From contig JACKEB010000012.1 of NCBI GenBank assembly GCA_020633205.1, forward strand, positions 1 to 64,000: DNA of 64,000 bases, in the 5' to 3' direction. The position numbers and the translations under genes were made by a program. Positions 1 through 9,011 of the stretch are shown piece after piece. How positions within the stretch are numbered: position 1 is the first letter of the stretch; each line of letters begins with the position of its first letter. The DNA is from Polyangiaceae bacterium. Its GTDB lineage: Bacteria; Myxococcota_A; Polyangia; Polyangiales; Polyangiaceae. Under the pieces are notes generated by a model that made no database searches, had not been told where the DNA came from, and saw only the letters and a list, made by a program, of their open reading frames with translations.

Positions 1-27
1 CTCTCTCTCTCTCTTTGGGGGAGAGGG

Positions 28-1512
28 TCAACCGTGCTTGCCGCGCGCGACTTCCAAGATCTCGGTGAAGCTGTCGAGCAGGAAGGGCTTCTGCAAGAAG
101 CCGGCGAGGCCGTTGCTGAAGGCTTCGCGCACGGTGTCGACGTGATTGTAGCCGCTCATCAGAATCACGACTGCCTCTGGCAGCTGCTGGCGGATCGCCG
201 CAAAGACTTGAGGCCCGCTCATTTGCGGCATCGAGACGTCCACCAAAAAGGCGTCGAACTCCTGGCCTCGCGCTTGAGTGAGAAGCAGCGCTTCTTCCCC
301 GTTTGATGCGGTTACCACCTGGTAGCCAGCGCGCCCAAGCAGGCGGGAAAGCGTGTTGCGCACGCTCTCCTCGTCGTCGACTACCAAGATCGTGTGGGAC
401 GACGTTGGGGTCTTGCGACGCAGGCTCTCGCTGGTCTCTTTCGCGGCGGGCAAAAAGACCTTGATGCTCGTGCCGCGCCCTTCCGCAGTGTAGAGCGTGA
501 TCGTGCCATGGTGGGCACGGACGATGCCATGCACTGCCGCGAGTCCCAGTCCATGCCCAGTCGGCTTGGTCGTGAAGAACGGGTCGAAGACCTTGTCGCG
601 ATTTTCCTCGGGGATACCACAGCCAGTGTCTGATACCTCGATGCAGACGTAGAGCCCCGGTGCAGCGGCCAGGTTGGAGCTCCGCGCGATCACCTCGCTG
701 TCCAGTTCTCGCAGCGTGGTGGCGATGCTCACCAGGCCCCGGTTGCCCTCCAGCGCCTCACCAGCGTTGAGCACGAGGTTCATCACGACCTGGCGTAGCT
801 GCGTCGCGTCCCCAATCGTCGCCAAGCCTTCGCCAAGCTCGAGCTTCACTAGGGCGTCGCGGCCGACGCTGACGTCGAGCACCTGGGCGATCTCCCGCAC
901 CAACTCGGAGACGTTGAGCAGCTCGTCCTGGTAGCGACCCTTACCGGAGTACGCCAGCAGTTGCCGACACAGGTCCGCTGCACGTCGCGTGGCGGTCATG
1001 ATGTCGGTGAGTGATGCGAGCGCGTCGGGCAGATGCCGCACTTCGTCCAGGGCGATCTGCGCGTTGCCTAGGATAGACACCAGCAAGTTGTTGAAGTCGT
1101 GCGCGATGCCTCCTGCCATCAGGCCAAGGCTCTCGAGCTTCTGCGCCTCTCGCATGCGACGCTCGAGCTCCCGCTGCCCAGTGAGGTCCTCCAGCGCTGC
1201 CGAACTCCGCAGGACGTTACCTTCCTCGTCGTAGATCGCGATGCCACGCAAGCGCACCGGGAAGCTCGAGCCGTCCTTGCGCAACATCTGGTACTCGACG
1301 TCGCAGCTCCCGCTGGCGAAGAACGCAGGCAGCACCACCTCCCGCGCGTAACGCTGACTCTCCTCCGTGAGGAAGTCGGTGGACTTCCGTCCGACCACCT
1401 CCTCGCGCGTGTACCCCAGCTTGGACAGCCAGGTATCGCTGACGTCAAGGATCCGACCCTCCGGATCGATGCTATGCAGCATCGCAGGGGAGTCGCGGAA
1501 AAGGTCAGCCAT
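28..1512 (-). CDS. Hybrid sensor histidine kinase (PAS-HisKA-HATPase-REC)
   Basis: Cytoplasmic hybrid two-component kinase of about 494 residues with no membrane segment. In order: a PAS domain (about 10-110), an H-box GIAHDFNNLL with the phospho-acceptor His near 138, an N-box (MNLVLNAGEAL), G1 and F/G2 boxes (DTGCGIP, FDPFFTTK, GHGLGLA), and a C-terminal receiver with ILVVDDE, the Asp of FLVDVSMP and the Lys of QKPF. The ATG at 1512 is chosen over the one at 1530 because it leaves only an 8-bp overlap with the stop of the upstream LysR gene, which suggests translational coupling. No separate response regulator lies nearby, so the output is either in trans or through the fused receiver. The signal sensed is unknown. 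Confidence 0.93.
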   Translation of the reverse strand: MADLFRDSPAMLHSIDPEGRILDVSDTWLSKLGYTREEVVGRKSTDFLTEESQRYAREVVLPAFFASGSCDVEYQMLRKDGSSFPVRLRGIAIYDEEGNVLRSSAALEDLTGQRELERRMREAQKLESLGLMAGGIAHDFNNLLVSILGNAQIALDEVRHLPDALASLTDIMTATRRAADLCRQLLAYSGKGRYQDELLNVSELVREIAQVLDVSVGRDALVKLELGEGLATIGDATQLRQVVMNLVLNAGEALEGNRGLVSIATTLRELDSEVIARSSNLAAAPGLYVCIEVSDTGCGIPEENRDKVFDPFFTTKPTGHGLGLAAVHGIVRAHHGTITLYTAEGRGTSIKVFLPAAKETSESLRRKTPTSSHTILVVDDEESVRNTLSRLLGRAGYQVVTASNGEEALLLTQARGQEFDAFLVDVSMPQMSGPQVFAAIRQQLPEAVVILMSGYNHVDTVREAFSNGLAGFLQKPFLLDSFTEILEVARGKHG

Positions 1513-2455
1513 CCCGACGGACCTTACCACGGGATGGTCTCGAGTGAGCGCGTGCCGAGCGATCGAATCCCAGCATCTGGGGGAGCGCCGTCAAGAGCTC
1601 GCGGATGCGGGGCACCCGGACTTGCCCCGGCTTGACGAGCGCGTGGAGCGGTGGACCCGACGCGCTGAATTCCGTGAGGATTGCGCGCACTCTGCCCGAA
1701 GTCAGCGCTTCTCGCCCCAGGAAGCCAAAGACCTGAGCAACTCCCAGTCCCGCCGCAGCTGCATCGAGCAAGCGCTCTCCTTGATCGAAGACGTGGCTGG
1801 TCGGGAGCGAAACCACCCGTGGTCGCGCGTTGGTCGCTGATGCTGCAAACACCCATTCTACAGCCACTCCGGAAGGAGCGCGGAACTTCAGGCAACGATG
1901 CTTGCTCAAGTCGCTCAACCGCTTCGGTGTGCCGTGGCGCTCTAGGTATGAAGCGCTGGCCACTGTCATCCAGTCGAGCGTCCCAAGCCGCTTCGCGACC
2001 AAGCTGCTGTCAGGCAACTCTCCGATCCGCAACGCGACGTCCACGTCTTCTTCGAGCAGCCACACGAATCGATCCGTGAAACGCAGGTCGAATGTTACCT
2101 CGGGGAAACGATCGAGAAACGCCGGTAAGGCCTCCACCAGTAACGGGCCCAGCACGAAGGGCAGGCTGATGCGCAGGCTACCTCGCACCTGGCTGCTCGA
2201 CTCAGACAAAGCCGCTTCGCCGGCGTTGAGCGCTTCGAGCGCCTGCTTGCAGTGGGGCAAGAGGCGCGCGCCTGCGTCCGTCAATGCCACGCTACGGGAG
2301 GTGCGGTCGAAGAGCGCCATGCTGGTTTGCTCCTCCAGACCGCTGATCGCCTTGCTGATCGCCGCTGCGCTCACACCAAGCTGGCCTGCCGCTCGGCGGA
2401 ACGATCTGAGTTCTGCGACCTGCACGAAAGCCTGAACCGCACTGATGCTAAACAC
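1505..2455 (-). CDS. LysR-family transcriptional regulator
   Basis: 316 residues, the usual LTTR length. The N-terminal winged helix shows the family pattern FVQVAELRSFRRAAGQLGVS followed by AISKAISGLEE and LFDRTSRSVALTDAG. The rest fits the two-lobed substrate-binding fold. The start is a GTG at 2455. It is divergent from the dinucleotide-binding oxidoreductase gene at 2558 and so a likely regulator of it; it is also co-directional and overlapping with the downstream histidine kinase. The ligand is unknown. Confidence 0.93.
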   Translation of the reverse strand: MFSISAVQAFVQVAELRSFRRAAGQLGVSAAAISKAISGLEEQTSMALFDRTSRSVALTDAGARLLPHCKQALEALNAGEAALSESSSQVRGSLRISLPFVLGPLLVEALPAFLDRFPEVTFDLRFTDRFVWLLEEDVDVALRIGELPDSSLVAKRLGTLDWMTVASASYLERHGTPKRLSDLSKHRCLKFRAPSGVAVEWVFAASATNARPRVVSLPTSHVFDQGERLLDAAAAGLGVAQVFGFLGREALTSGRVRAILTEFSASGPPLHALVKPGQVRVPRIRELLTALPQMLGFDRSARAHSRPSRGKVRRDG

Positions 2456-2557
2456 GCCGCAGCTTATCGTTAACTTCTACTCAACTATAGGGTGAACGTG
2501 TGGCGCATTGTGGGAACGGGGGAACTCCCTATGCTCAAGCCCAAGAAAGGGACGACG

Positions 2558-3217
2558 ATGACAACACGAAAGCACGCGGTACTGGGTACGGGGATGGTCG
2601 GGAAGGCGATCGCCAACAAACTGATTTCCCTTGGCCAACCCACACAGATGGGGTCCCGCACGAGTGGGAACGCCGCAGCAGTCGAGTGGGCCAAGGGCGC
2701 CGGTGAACTCGCGGGAGAGGGGAGCTTCAGCGAGGTGGCTCGCGGCGCAGATGTGGTCTGGTTGGCGCTGAAAGGCGAGCATGCCGTGAGCGTCGTTGAG
2801 TCTATCCGTGAGGAATTGAGTGGGCGAGTCGTGCTCGACTTGACCAATCCCCTCGACTTCTCTCAAGGCTTTCCACCGCGGCTCTCCGTGATGAACGACG
2901 ACAGCCTCGGAGAGCAGATCCAGCGTGCGGCTCCAGAGGCGCACGTCGTGAAGACCTTCAACACGCTCTCGAACACCCTAATGGTCGAACCACAGCGGCT
3001 CAGCGAGCCGACCGATGTGTTCGTGGCAGGGGAGAACGCTGACGCCAAAGGCGTCGCCGTCGACGTGCTCAAATCGTTTGGTCATGAGGCGCCGATTGAC
3101 ATGGGAGGCATTGCTGCCTCCCGCGGACTCGAAGCCTGGCTGCTGCTCTGGACGCGGCTCTACGGTGTGCTCGGCACACCCGATTTCAATCTCAAGCTTG
3201 TCCGCGCGAAGGCGTGA
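2558..3217 (+). CDS. NADP/F420-type dinucleotide-binding oxidoreductase
   Basis: 219 residues. An N-terminal Rossmann motif VLGTGMVGKAIANKL is followed by MGSRTSGN, a phosphate-binding loop compatible with NADP(H). VLDLTNPLDF and VKTFNTLS are typical of the NADPH-dependent F420 reductase-like family (PF03807), many members of which act on other substrates. The ATG at 2558 is preferred over a GTG at 2492 because AGAAAGG lies about 7 bases upstream and the Rossmann strand begins at once. It is divergent from LysR. The 3' end overlaps the convergent PEP synthase gene by 26 bp. The substrate is unknown. Confidence 0.85.
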   Translation: MTTRKHAVLGTGMVGKAIANKLISLGQPTQMGSRTSGNAAAVEWAKGAGELAGEGSFSEVARGADVVWLALKGEHAVSVVESIREELSGRVVLDLTNPLDFSQGFPPRLSVMNDDSLGEQIQRAAPEAHVVKTFNTLSNTLMVEPQRLSEPTDVFVAGENADAKGVAVDVLKSFGHEAPIDMGGIAASRGLEAWLLLWTRLYGVLGTPDFNLKLVRAKA

Positions 3218-5513
3218 GCGCGGACTCCAACAGTACCCGTCGCTCGGCCGCGTCAATGGCGCGCCGAGCGCGGGCATGAGCGTCCGGGTTCACGGAGATG
3301 GACGTGATCCCAAAGCGTACGAGCCGCTCGGCGAAGTCGGCTCGATTCGAGGGGGCTTGACCGCAGAGAGAAGAAGTTAGCCCGTTCGCTGACGCGGTGT
3401 GAATGATGTCGCGGATTGCCGCGAGTACCGCCGCGTCGGTTTCGTCGAACAGCTCCGCACAGATTTCTGAGTCGCGGTCTACTCCGAGCATGAGTTGGGT
3501 GAGGTCGTTCGACCCGATCGAGACGCCATGAATGCCCAATTTCGCGTAGTCCGGGATGCGATAGACAATGGACGGCACTTCCGCCATGACCCAGCGCAAT
3601 AGACCGCGCTGGCGTCCGAGTGAGTGGCGTTCGATGCGTTCGAGGCAAGCCTCGAGCTCCCAGGCCGTGCGCACGAACGGGATCATGACGTGGAGGTTTG
3701 GCGTTTGCTCGCGGACACTGGCGAGCACGTCGAGTTCCAGGTCGAACAAGCCCGGATCCTTCACGTAGCGGTAGCACCCGCGATAGCCAATCATCGGGTT
3801 CTCTTCGTGGGGCTCGAAGTCTTGACCACCCGAGAGTCCCCGGAACTCGTTGGTGCGGAAGTCGTAGGTTCTATAGATCACCGGTCTGGGCGCGAACGCG
3901 CGCGTGATGCGCAGCAAAGACTCGCTCATCAGCTCAACGAAGCGTTGGCTGCCTCCGTCGGCGATCAGCTTCTTCGGGTGCACGCCAGCCAGGGCGTCGG
4001 TGATCATGAATTCCGCGCGGAGTAACCCCACACCGTCGACTGGCAGGGCTGCAACGCGCTCTGCTTGGTCGGCGATGGCGAGGTTCACGTAGAGCTTGGT
4101 CGCTGTGGCCGGGGCTACCTCCACAACCGGGGCCGCGACGGCCGCAGCAGGAGTGACCCCGCCCGTCACCACTGGGCTGCCGGTCACATCACCGGAATAG
4201 ACTCGACCTTCACGACCGTCCACGGTCACGAGCTCGCTATTTCGCAGGCTGGTGGTCGCCGTGCGGGTCCCAACGACGCAGGGGATGCGTAGCTCGCGGC
4301 TGACGATGGCCGCATGACACGTCATACCGCCTCCATCGGTGACCAGCGCCACCGCCCGGCGCAAGATAGGGACCCAGTCCGGGCTCGTCATGCTCGCGAC
4401 GAGAACGCTGCCGGGAGGAAACAAGTCGGCTTCGCTCGGCGAGTTGAGCTTGCAGACCGGGCCAGCGACTCGCCCGGGTGACGCACCAAGCCCGCGAAGC
4501 AACTCTGCGCCCGCGGGCTCCGCTTCTGTCAGCGTGGTGATGGGGCGGGTCTGGAGAAGGAACAGCGCCCCCGCGCCATCGAATGCCCACTCGAGGTCTT
4601 GTGGCATGCCGTAGTGTCGTTCCACCTGCAACCCGAGTTCAGCCACCTGTGCGACTTCGGCCTCGCTGAGTACTCGCGCGCGCGCCTGCCGATCGTCCAA
4701 GGGGAACCGACGTTGGGCGCCGGCGGTGTCCCAGAGCAGCTGGTGTGTCTTGTGCCCGATACGTGTCTCCAGCAGCGTCGGCCCTTGCTTGTCGAGCACG
4801 TAAGTGTCGGGCTCGACCTGTCCGCTGACCACAACCTCGCCCAAGCCAAACGCGGCTTCTATCACCACACGATCCCGCCGGTTGTCTGAGGGGTTGGCGG
4901 TAAACATCACACCCGACCGCGTGGAGTCCACCATGAGCTGCACCACCACGGCGATGGCGGGTTCTTCGGACATCCCTTGGCTCTGCCGGTAGACAAGCAC
5001 GCGCTTCCCCCACACGCTCGCCCAACAGTCGACCAGGCGCTCGAGCAACTGTTCCACCCCTGAAACATTGGTGAACGTCTCGTTCATGCCCGCGAACGAC
5101 GTGCCGGCAGCGTCTTCGGATGTCGCTGAGGAGCGGACGGCAACTCGAACGTCGGCTCCTAGTTCTGCGTAGGCTCGCGTCACGGCCTCGCGCACTTGAG
5201 CGGTTGGTCCCGCTTCGCGAACGATTTGCTTGAGCTGCCCGGCGAGCTGCGCAAGTGCTGCGTCGCCCTCGAAGGGAGCGTTTGCGAGATCGATCAGTTG
5301 CTTTCGCACACCAGCCGATTGCATCGAGGCCAAGTAGGCGTCGGCAGTGATCACGAACCCGGTCGGCACTGGGAAGCCCGCCCGCGTGAGCTCCCCGAGA
5401 TTCGCGCCCTTTCCGCCCGCGATAGGTGAATCGGCTTTGCCGAGATCGGCAAACCGACGCACCCACTGAGGAGCTTTGCTTTCACGTTCCGACTCAATCT
5501 CTTGGCTCTGCAT
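3192..5513 (-). CDS. ppsA: Phosphoenolpyruvate synthase
   Basis: Converts pyruvate, ATP and water to PEP, AMP and Pi (EC 2.7.9.2) in gluconeogenesis. 773 residues, close to the E. coli enzyme. The ATP-grasp/PPDK N-domain starts near residue 20 (SPIAGGKGANLGELTRAGFP). The swivelling phosphohistidine domain has TSPDWVP and GGMTCHAAIVSREL, with the catalytic His next to TC. The C-terminal PEP-utilising barrel contains GSNDLTQLMLGVDRD and the conserved SLCGQAPS with the catalytic Cys. The start at 5513 is preferred over 5561: GGAGGAGCG sits just upstream and the extra 16 residues are not conserved-looking. The 3' end overlaps the convergent gene. Confidence 0.95.
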   Translation of the reverse strand: MQSQEIESERESKAPQWVRRFADLGKADSPIAGGKGANLGELTRAGFPVPTGFVITADAYLASMQSAGVRKQLIDLANAPFEGDAALAQLAGQLKQIVREAGPTAQVREAVTRAYAELGADVRVAVRSSATSEDAAGTSFAGMNETFTNVSGVEQLLERLVDCWASVWGKRVLVYRQSQGMSEEPAIAVVVQLMVDSTRSGVMFTANPSDNRRDRVVIEAAFGLGEVVVSGQVEPDTYVLDKQGPTLLETRIGHKTHQLLWDTAGAQRRFPLDDRQARARVLSEAEVAQVAELGLQVERHYGMPQDLEWAFDGAGALFLLQTRPITTLTEAEPAGAELLRGLGASPGRVAGPVCKLNSPSEADLFPPGSVLVASMTSPDWVPILRRAVALVTDGGGMTCHAAIVSRELRIPCVVGTRTATTSLRNSELVTVDGREGRVYSGDVTGSPVVTGGVTPAAAVAAPVVEVAPATATKLYVNLAIADQAERVAALPVDGVGLLRAEFMITDALAGVHPKKLIADGGSQRFVELMSESLLRITRAFAPRPVIYRTYDFRTNEFRGLSGGQDFEPHEENPMIGYRGCYRYVKDPGLFDLELDVLASVREQTPNLHVMIPFVRTAWELEACLERIERHSLGRQRGLLRWVMAEVPSIVYRIPDYAKLGIHGVSIGSNDLTQLMLGVDRDSEICAELFDETDAAVLAAIRDIIHTASANGLTSSLCGQAPSNRADFAERLVRFGITSISVNPDAHARARRAIDAAERRVLLESALTPSRGQA

Positions 5514-5585
5514 GGTTCGCTCCTCCACCTTGGCGTCAGGGTGCCGAAGGGGGTGCTGCAAAGCGCATTCCGTAGCGTTGGCCGC

Positions 5586-6575
5586 TCAGATCTGAACCAC
5601 TACCTTCCCCAGGTGTTCACCACTCTCCAAGTGTGCATAGGCATCCTTGAGATCGGCGAAGCTGTACGTCTTGTCGATGATCGGCCTGAGCTTGGTCGCG
5701 TCCAGCGCCTGAACGAAGCGCTCGAACATCGCGACGGAGCCGACGTAAATTCCATGGACGGTGAGCCGCTTGTGCATCAGGCCATACAGGCTCAGCTCTG
5801 CGCGGATCCCTCCGAGCACGCCGATCAGGCTCAACTCTCCCCCAAACCTGAGAGCTTCGATGCTCTGTTCGAAGGTGCCAGCTCCACCCACCTCGAGGGC
5901 GAGATCGACGCCGCCTGTTGCCTCGCGGATGTGCTTGCCCCAGTTTGGGGTGCTCTTGTAGTTGACGACCTCGTCCGCACCCAAGGCGCGCAGACGGTCA
6001 GCTTTCGCGTCTTGGCTGGTGGTGATGGTCACGTGCGCGCCCGCGGCCTTGGCTAGCTGGAGGCCGAACACGGACACGCCTCCGGAACCCAACAGCAGCA
6101 CCTTCTGCCCGGGCTTTAGACGCGTCACTTCAAACAGTGCCTGCCAAGCGGTCAGGCCGGCGCACGGCAACGTCGCAGCCTCTTCGAAGCTCCAGCCTTT
6201 GGGCATCGAGACCCAGCTCTTCTCGTCGAGCACCAGCTCCTCGCGCAGGACACCCGGCGCGTTGCCCCCGAGCGCGCTCTGATGACCGGCCTCCGAGAGC
6301 TCGCCATCGACCCAGGCGGGAAAGAAGTTCGCCATCACGCGATCGCCGACCCTAAAGCGGCTCACCTGTTCCCCCACGGCAATGACTTCGCCCGCGCCAT
6401 CGGAAGCCGGGATCACCGGTGCGCTGCGTGACGCGGCGCCCTTTGCGATCAAGAGGTCACGGTAATTGAGGGAGGCCGCGCGCATGCGCACGCGCACGTC
6501 GGTGGGGCCGAGAGGGGGGGCCTCGACGGGTTGAAGTGTCAGGCCGAGTTTCGGGTCCAACTGCCAGGTTTGCAT
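5586..6575 (-). CDS. Zinc-free MDR-family NAD(P)-dependent alcohol dehydrogenase / quinone oxidoreductase
   Basis: 329 residues of the medium-chain dehydrogenase/reductase fold. The N-domain includes SLNYRDLLIAKG and PASDGAGEVIAVGEQV. The cofactor domain has LLLGSGGVSVFGLQLAKAAGA and ALEVGGAGTFEQS. The GHE catalytic-zinc and four-Cys structural-zinc motifs are absent, so it resembles quinone oxidoreductases rather than zinc alcohol dehydrogenases. The ATG at 6575 gives the canonical MQTWQLD start; the 12 extra residues of the longer frame would run into the operator. It is divergent from the HxlR gene and probably repressed by it. Confidence 0.9.
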   Translation of the reverse strand: MQTWQLDPKLGLTLQPVEAPPLGPTDVRVRMRAASLNYRDLLIAKGAASRSAPVIPASDGAGEVIAVGEQVSRFRVGDRVMANFFPAWVDGELSEAGHQSALGGNAPGVLREELVLDEKSWVSMPKGWSFEEAATLPCAGLTAWQALFEVTRLKPGQKVLLLGSGGVSVFGLQLAKAAGAHVTITTSQDAKADRLRALGADEVVNYKSTPNWGKHIREATGGVDLALEVGGAGTFEQSIEALRFGGELSLIGVLGGIRAELSLYGLMHKRLTVHGIYVGSVAMFERFVQALDATKLRPIIDKTYSFADLKDAYAHLESGEHLGKVVVQI

Positions 6576-6596
6576 GGCTCTGGACCTAGAGGCGTG

Positions 6597-6649
6597 GTTC
6601 TCTTCTCGCAAGTACGCACAAATTTAGCTAGTACTTACAAGAAGAGAAC
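6597..6649. promoter_or_regulatory. Long inverted repeat between MDR gene and hxlR-type regulator (operator)
   Basis: The 19-bp arms at 6597-6615 and 6631-6649 match at 17 of 19 positions when one is reverse-complemented. Each arm ends in GTAC at the spacer side. The spacer is 15 bp and A+T-rich. The repeat fills nearly all of the 76-bp divergent intergenic region, which is the expected position for an HxlR dimer or tetramer controlling both genes. The repeat is seen directly; binding by HxlR is inference. Confidence 0.75.
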
Positions 6650-6651
6650 TA

Positions 6652-7002
6652 ATGGCCAAAACTAGACAGGTCCAAGAGAAGAGCCGCTGCGCGGTGGAGA
6701 CCGCGCTCGGCGTGATTGGAGGCCGCTGGAAGGGCGTGGTGCTGTTCAAGCTGCTTGCCGGCGCACTGCGCTTCAGCGAGCTCCGACGGGAGCTGCCCGA
6801 CTGCAGCCAGCGCATGCTCACCTTGCAGCTGCGGGAGCTCGAGGAGGACGGCTTGCTCACTCGCACTGTGTTCGCCGAGGTCCCGCCGCGGGTCGAGTAC
6901 GAGCTGACAGATTTGGGCAAGGCGCTGCGCCCGATGCTTCAGGACCTTCGCGCCTGGGGCGAGCGCTACAAGCGCAGTGTCGCTGCTCGTGCGGCGGAGT
7001 GA
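6652..7002 (+). CDS. HxlR-family transcriptional regulator
   Basis: 116 residues, a typical single-domain HxlR winged helix. Family hallmarks seen are CAVETALGVIGGRWK, the LRFSELRRELPDCSQRMLTLQLRELEEDGLLTR block and VPPRVEYELTDLGKALRPML. The conserved N-terminal Cys near residue 12 is present and may act as a redox or electrophile sensor, as in HypR/YodB relatives (established for those proteins, inferred here). It is divergent from a quinone-oxidoreductase-like gene, the usual partner, and probably autoregulated through the inverted repeat at 6597-6649. Confidence 0.93.
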   Translation: MAKTRQVQEKSRCAVETALGVIGGRWKGVVLFKLLAGALRFSELRRELPDCSQRMLTLQLRELEEDGLLTRTVFAEVPPRVEYELTDLGKALRPMLQDLRAWGERYKRSVAARAAE

Positions 7003-7015
7003 TAGGGTGCCCTAG

Positions 7016-7891
7016 GTGTCGTCGCTGGTTTCCGTAGTCACCGAGGTCCAGCCAGACGCGCGCTGGGTGATCGCCTCGCAGTGTATCCCTGCGGATTTGG
7101 TCGGCGACGTGGTGTCTTGGGTGGGTTACAGCGAGCAGCGCGCGGCGCCCCATCGACAACGGGAGCTGCCCGGCGGCCTCATCCACCTGATCTTCGAGTT
7201 TGGCCCGCCCCTCAGTATCTCCGACAGTGGGGGGGAGGTGTGTCGTCCCCGACGCGACCAGAGCTTCGTCACTGGCTTAGATGATAGCTTTGCGCTGACG
7301 GAGCACGCTGGGGAGCAGGCGGGCGTCCAGGTCAGCTTGATGCCCACCGCAGCGCGCCGTGTCCTCGGCTTGCCCCTCGGCGCATTGATGGGACTGGTCG
7401 TCGACGCAGCGAGTCTCGACAGTTTTCGGGGTGGAGTGACCCGCCAGTTCGCGAGCCTCGATACCTGGGAAGAGCGCTTCGCCTGGGTCGCGGGCTTCCT
7501 TCGCCAGCGCCTCAGGACGCTCGACGCCCGGCGCGACATCGCCTGGGCCGTGCAGGCGATTCGAGCTACCCGTGGCAGCGTATCCATCCAGGAGCTTCAG
7601 CGGCAGCTTGGCTTCAGCCGCAAGCACTTGTCGGCGCTCTTCCAAGATCAGGTTGGCGTCACGCCCAAGCTGTATGCGGAACTCACGCGGTTCGAGGGCC
7701 TCACGGAGGCGCTGAAAGCGGTAGGGACGCCGCGTCAGCCAATGCCTTCCTTGGCTGAGTTGGCCCAGGAGTTCGGCTTCTCGGATCAGGCGCACCTCGC
7801 TCGCAACGTGAAGCGCTTCAGCGGTCTGACTCCCAGAGGGCTAACCGCCCTGCTCGGGGCGCCCCACGTCGAGTTGTTCGAGGGCAGGTAA
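7016..7891 (+). CDS. AraC-family transcriptional regulator (DUF6597-type N-domain)
   Basis: 291 residues. The N-terminal half (VGYSEQRAAPHRQRELPGGLIHLIFEFGPP) resembles the DUF6597 domain found before AraC DNA-binding domains. The C-terminal AraC domain shows the first helix-turn-helix (SIQELQRQLGFSRKHLSALFQDQVG) and the second (SLAELAQEFGFSDQAHLARNVKRFSGLTP). The start is GTG at 7016, 13 bases after the HxlR stop. It precedes an O-methyltransferase gene by 44 bp and may regulate it or the efflux genes beyond. The effector is unknown. Confidence 0.88.
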   Translation: MSSLVSVVTEVQPDARWVIASQCIPADLVGDVVSWVGYSEQRAAPHRQRELPGGLIHLIFEFGPPLSISDSGGEVCRPRRDQSFVTGLDDSFALTEHAGEQAGVQVSLMPTAARRVLGLPLGALMGLVVDAASLDSFRGGVTRQFASLDTWEERFAWVAGFLRQRLRTLDARRDIAWAVQAIRATRGSVSIQELQRQLGFSRKHLSALFQDQVGVTPKLYAELTRFEGLTEALKAVGTPRQPMPSLAELAQEFGFSDQAHLARNVKRFSGLTPRGLTALLGAPHVELFEGR

Positions 7892-7935
7892 CAATCGTTC
7901 AAGCCGCGCTTCGCTCCGGTCAGTATGCAGGGAGC

Positions 7936-8979
7936 ATGAGTGACGACGCAGCGAACGGTTTCGAGCTTGGTAGGCTGATGATGAGCCTGTGGGTGCCGCA
8001 GGCGTTGCATGCCGCCGCGGAGTTGGGCGTCGCAGACGCCCTGGCTTCGGCACCGCTGAAGGCCGACGTGGTCGCCGAGCGGCTGGGGACGCATGCTGAG
8101 GCTACCCAGCGCTTGCTCGATGCGCTGTGCGTCTTGAACGTCGCAAAGAAGGGCGACGCTGGCTATGCCTTGACGGCTCTTGGCCAGTTTCTGAGGAGTG
8201 ACGTCGACGGCTCCCGGCGTGCCTGGTCGCGCCTGATGGGTGGCGCGGAGGTGTGGCGCGCCTGGGGGCGACTCATCGAGTGCGTGCGCAGCGGGCGTGC
8301 AGCCTACGCTGTGGGCGAAAATCGCCGCACGGAAACGGAGACGTTCGACGCGCTGTTCGCCGACCCGACCGCGGCGGGGGTCTTTCATCAGGCCATGGCG
8401 GATGGCACCACCGGACAAGCAGCAGGCATCATCCAGGCCTTGGAGCTCCCCGCAGGAGCGAGCGTGATCGACGTGGGTGGCGGATTCGGCGCGCTCCTCT
8501 GCGCCGCGCTCGAGCGCGACGGGCGAGCCAGCGGAAGCGTGTTCGACCTGGCTCACGCCAAGCCAGGTGCCGAGCGCTTGTTCGCACAGCGAGGCTTGAG
8601 TCAACGCGCGGCCTTCGTTGCAGGGGACCTGTTCGAACAAGCGCCGCCTGCGGCAGACTGGCTGCTCCTGAAGAGCGTGATCCACGACTGGAGCGATGAG
8701 CGGTCGCGGATCATCCTGGAGAACTGCCGAAGGGCAATCGCGAGTGGTGGCCACTTGGCGATCATCGAGCCCTTTGCGATGCCGGCGGATGCGCCGACGC
8801 CTCCAGAGTTTGCGTGGGTGATGGCCTTCAGTGATCTGAATATGTTGGTCAACACGGGCGGCAAGGAACGCAGCCGGGAAGAGTTTGCTCGCCTGGCGGA
8901 GAGCGCTGGGCTCTCCGTGGAACGCACGCTGAGTTGTGGTGGGTTCTACAGCGCGCTGATCTGCCGCGCGGTGAGCTAG
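7936..8979 (+). CDS. SAM-dependent O-methyltransferase (AdoMet_MTase with dimerisation domain)
   Basis: 347 residues. The N-terminal winged-helix dimerisation domain (LWVPQALHAAAELGVADAL, then VVAERLGTHAEATQRLLDAL) is followed by a class I methyltransferase with the SAM glycine loop VIDVGGGFGALL near 177. LLLKSVIHDWSDERSRIIL carries the catalytic His characteristic of the hydroxyindole/phenolic O-methyltransferase family (PF00891). The likely substrate is a small phenolic or polyketide-like molecule. No biosynthetic cluster surrounds it; the neighbours are regulators and an efflux operon. Confidence 0.9.
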   Translation: MSDDAANGFELGRLMMSLWVPQALHAAAELGVADALASAPLKADVVAERLGTHAEATQRLLDALCVLNVAKKGDAGYALTALGQFLRSDVDGSRRAWSRLMGGAEVWRAWGRLIECVRSGRAAYAVGENRRTETETFDALFADPTAAGVFHQAMADGTTGQAAGIIQALELPAGASVIDVGGGFGALLCAALERDGRASGSVFDLAHAKPGAERLFAQRGLSQRAAFVAGDLFEQAPPAADWLLLKSVIHDWSDERSRIILENCRRAIASGGHLAIIEPFAMPADAPTPPEFAWVMAFSDLNMLVNTGGKERSREEFARLAESAGLSVERTLSCGGFYSALICRAVS

Positions 8980-9011
8980 GGCGAGCGCCGTCCGGGCTTG
9001 CCGTTTGAATT

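Noticed and set aside
1..27. CT-repeat at the left edge as a terminator or microsatellite
   Set aside because: Only about 14 bp of CT repeat with a weak CTCTC/GAGAG pairing, and truncated by the window edge.
7786..8754. 322-codon minus-strand ORF
   Set aside because: Antisense to the O-methyltransferase gene; no family resemblance.
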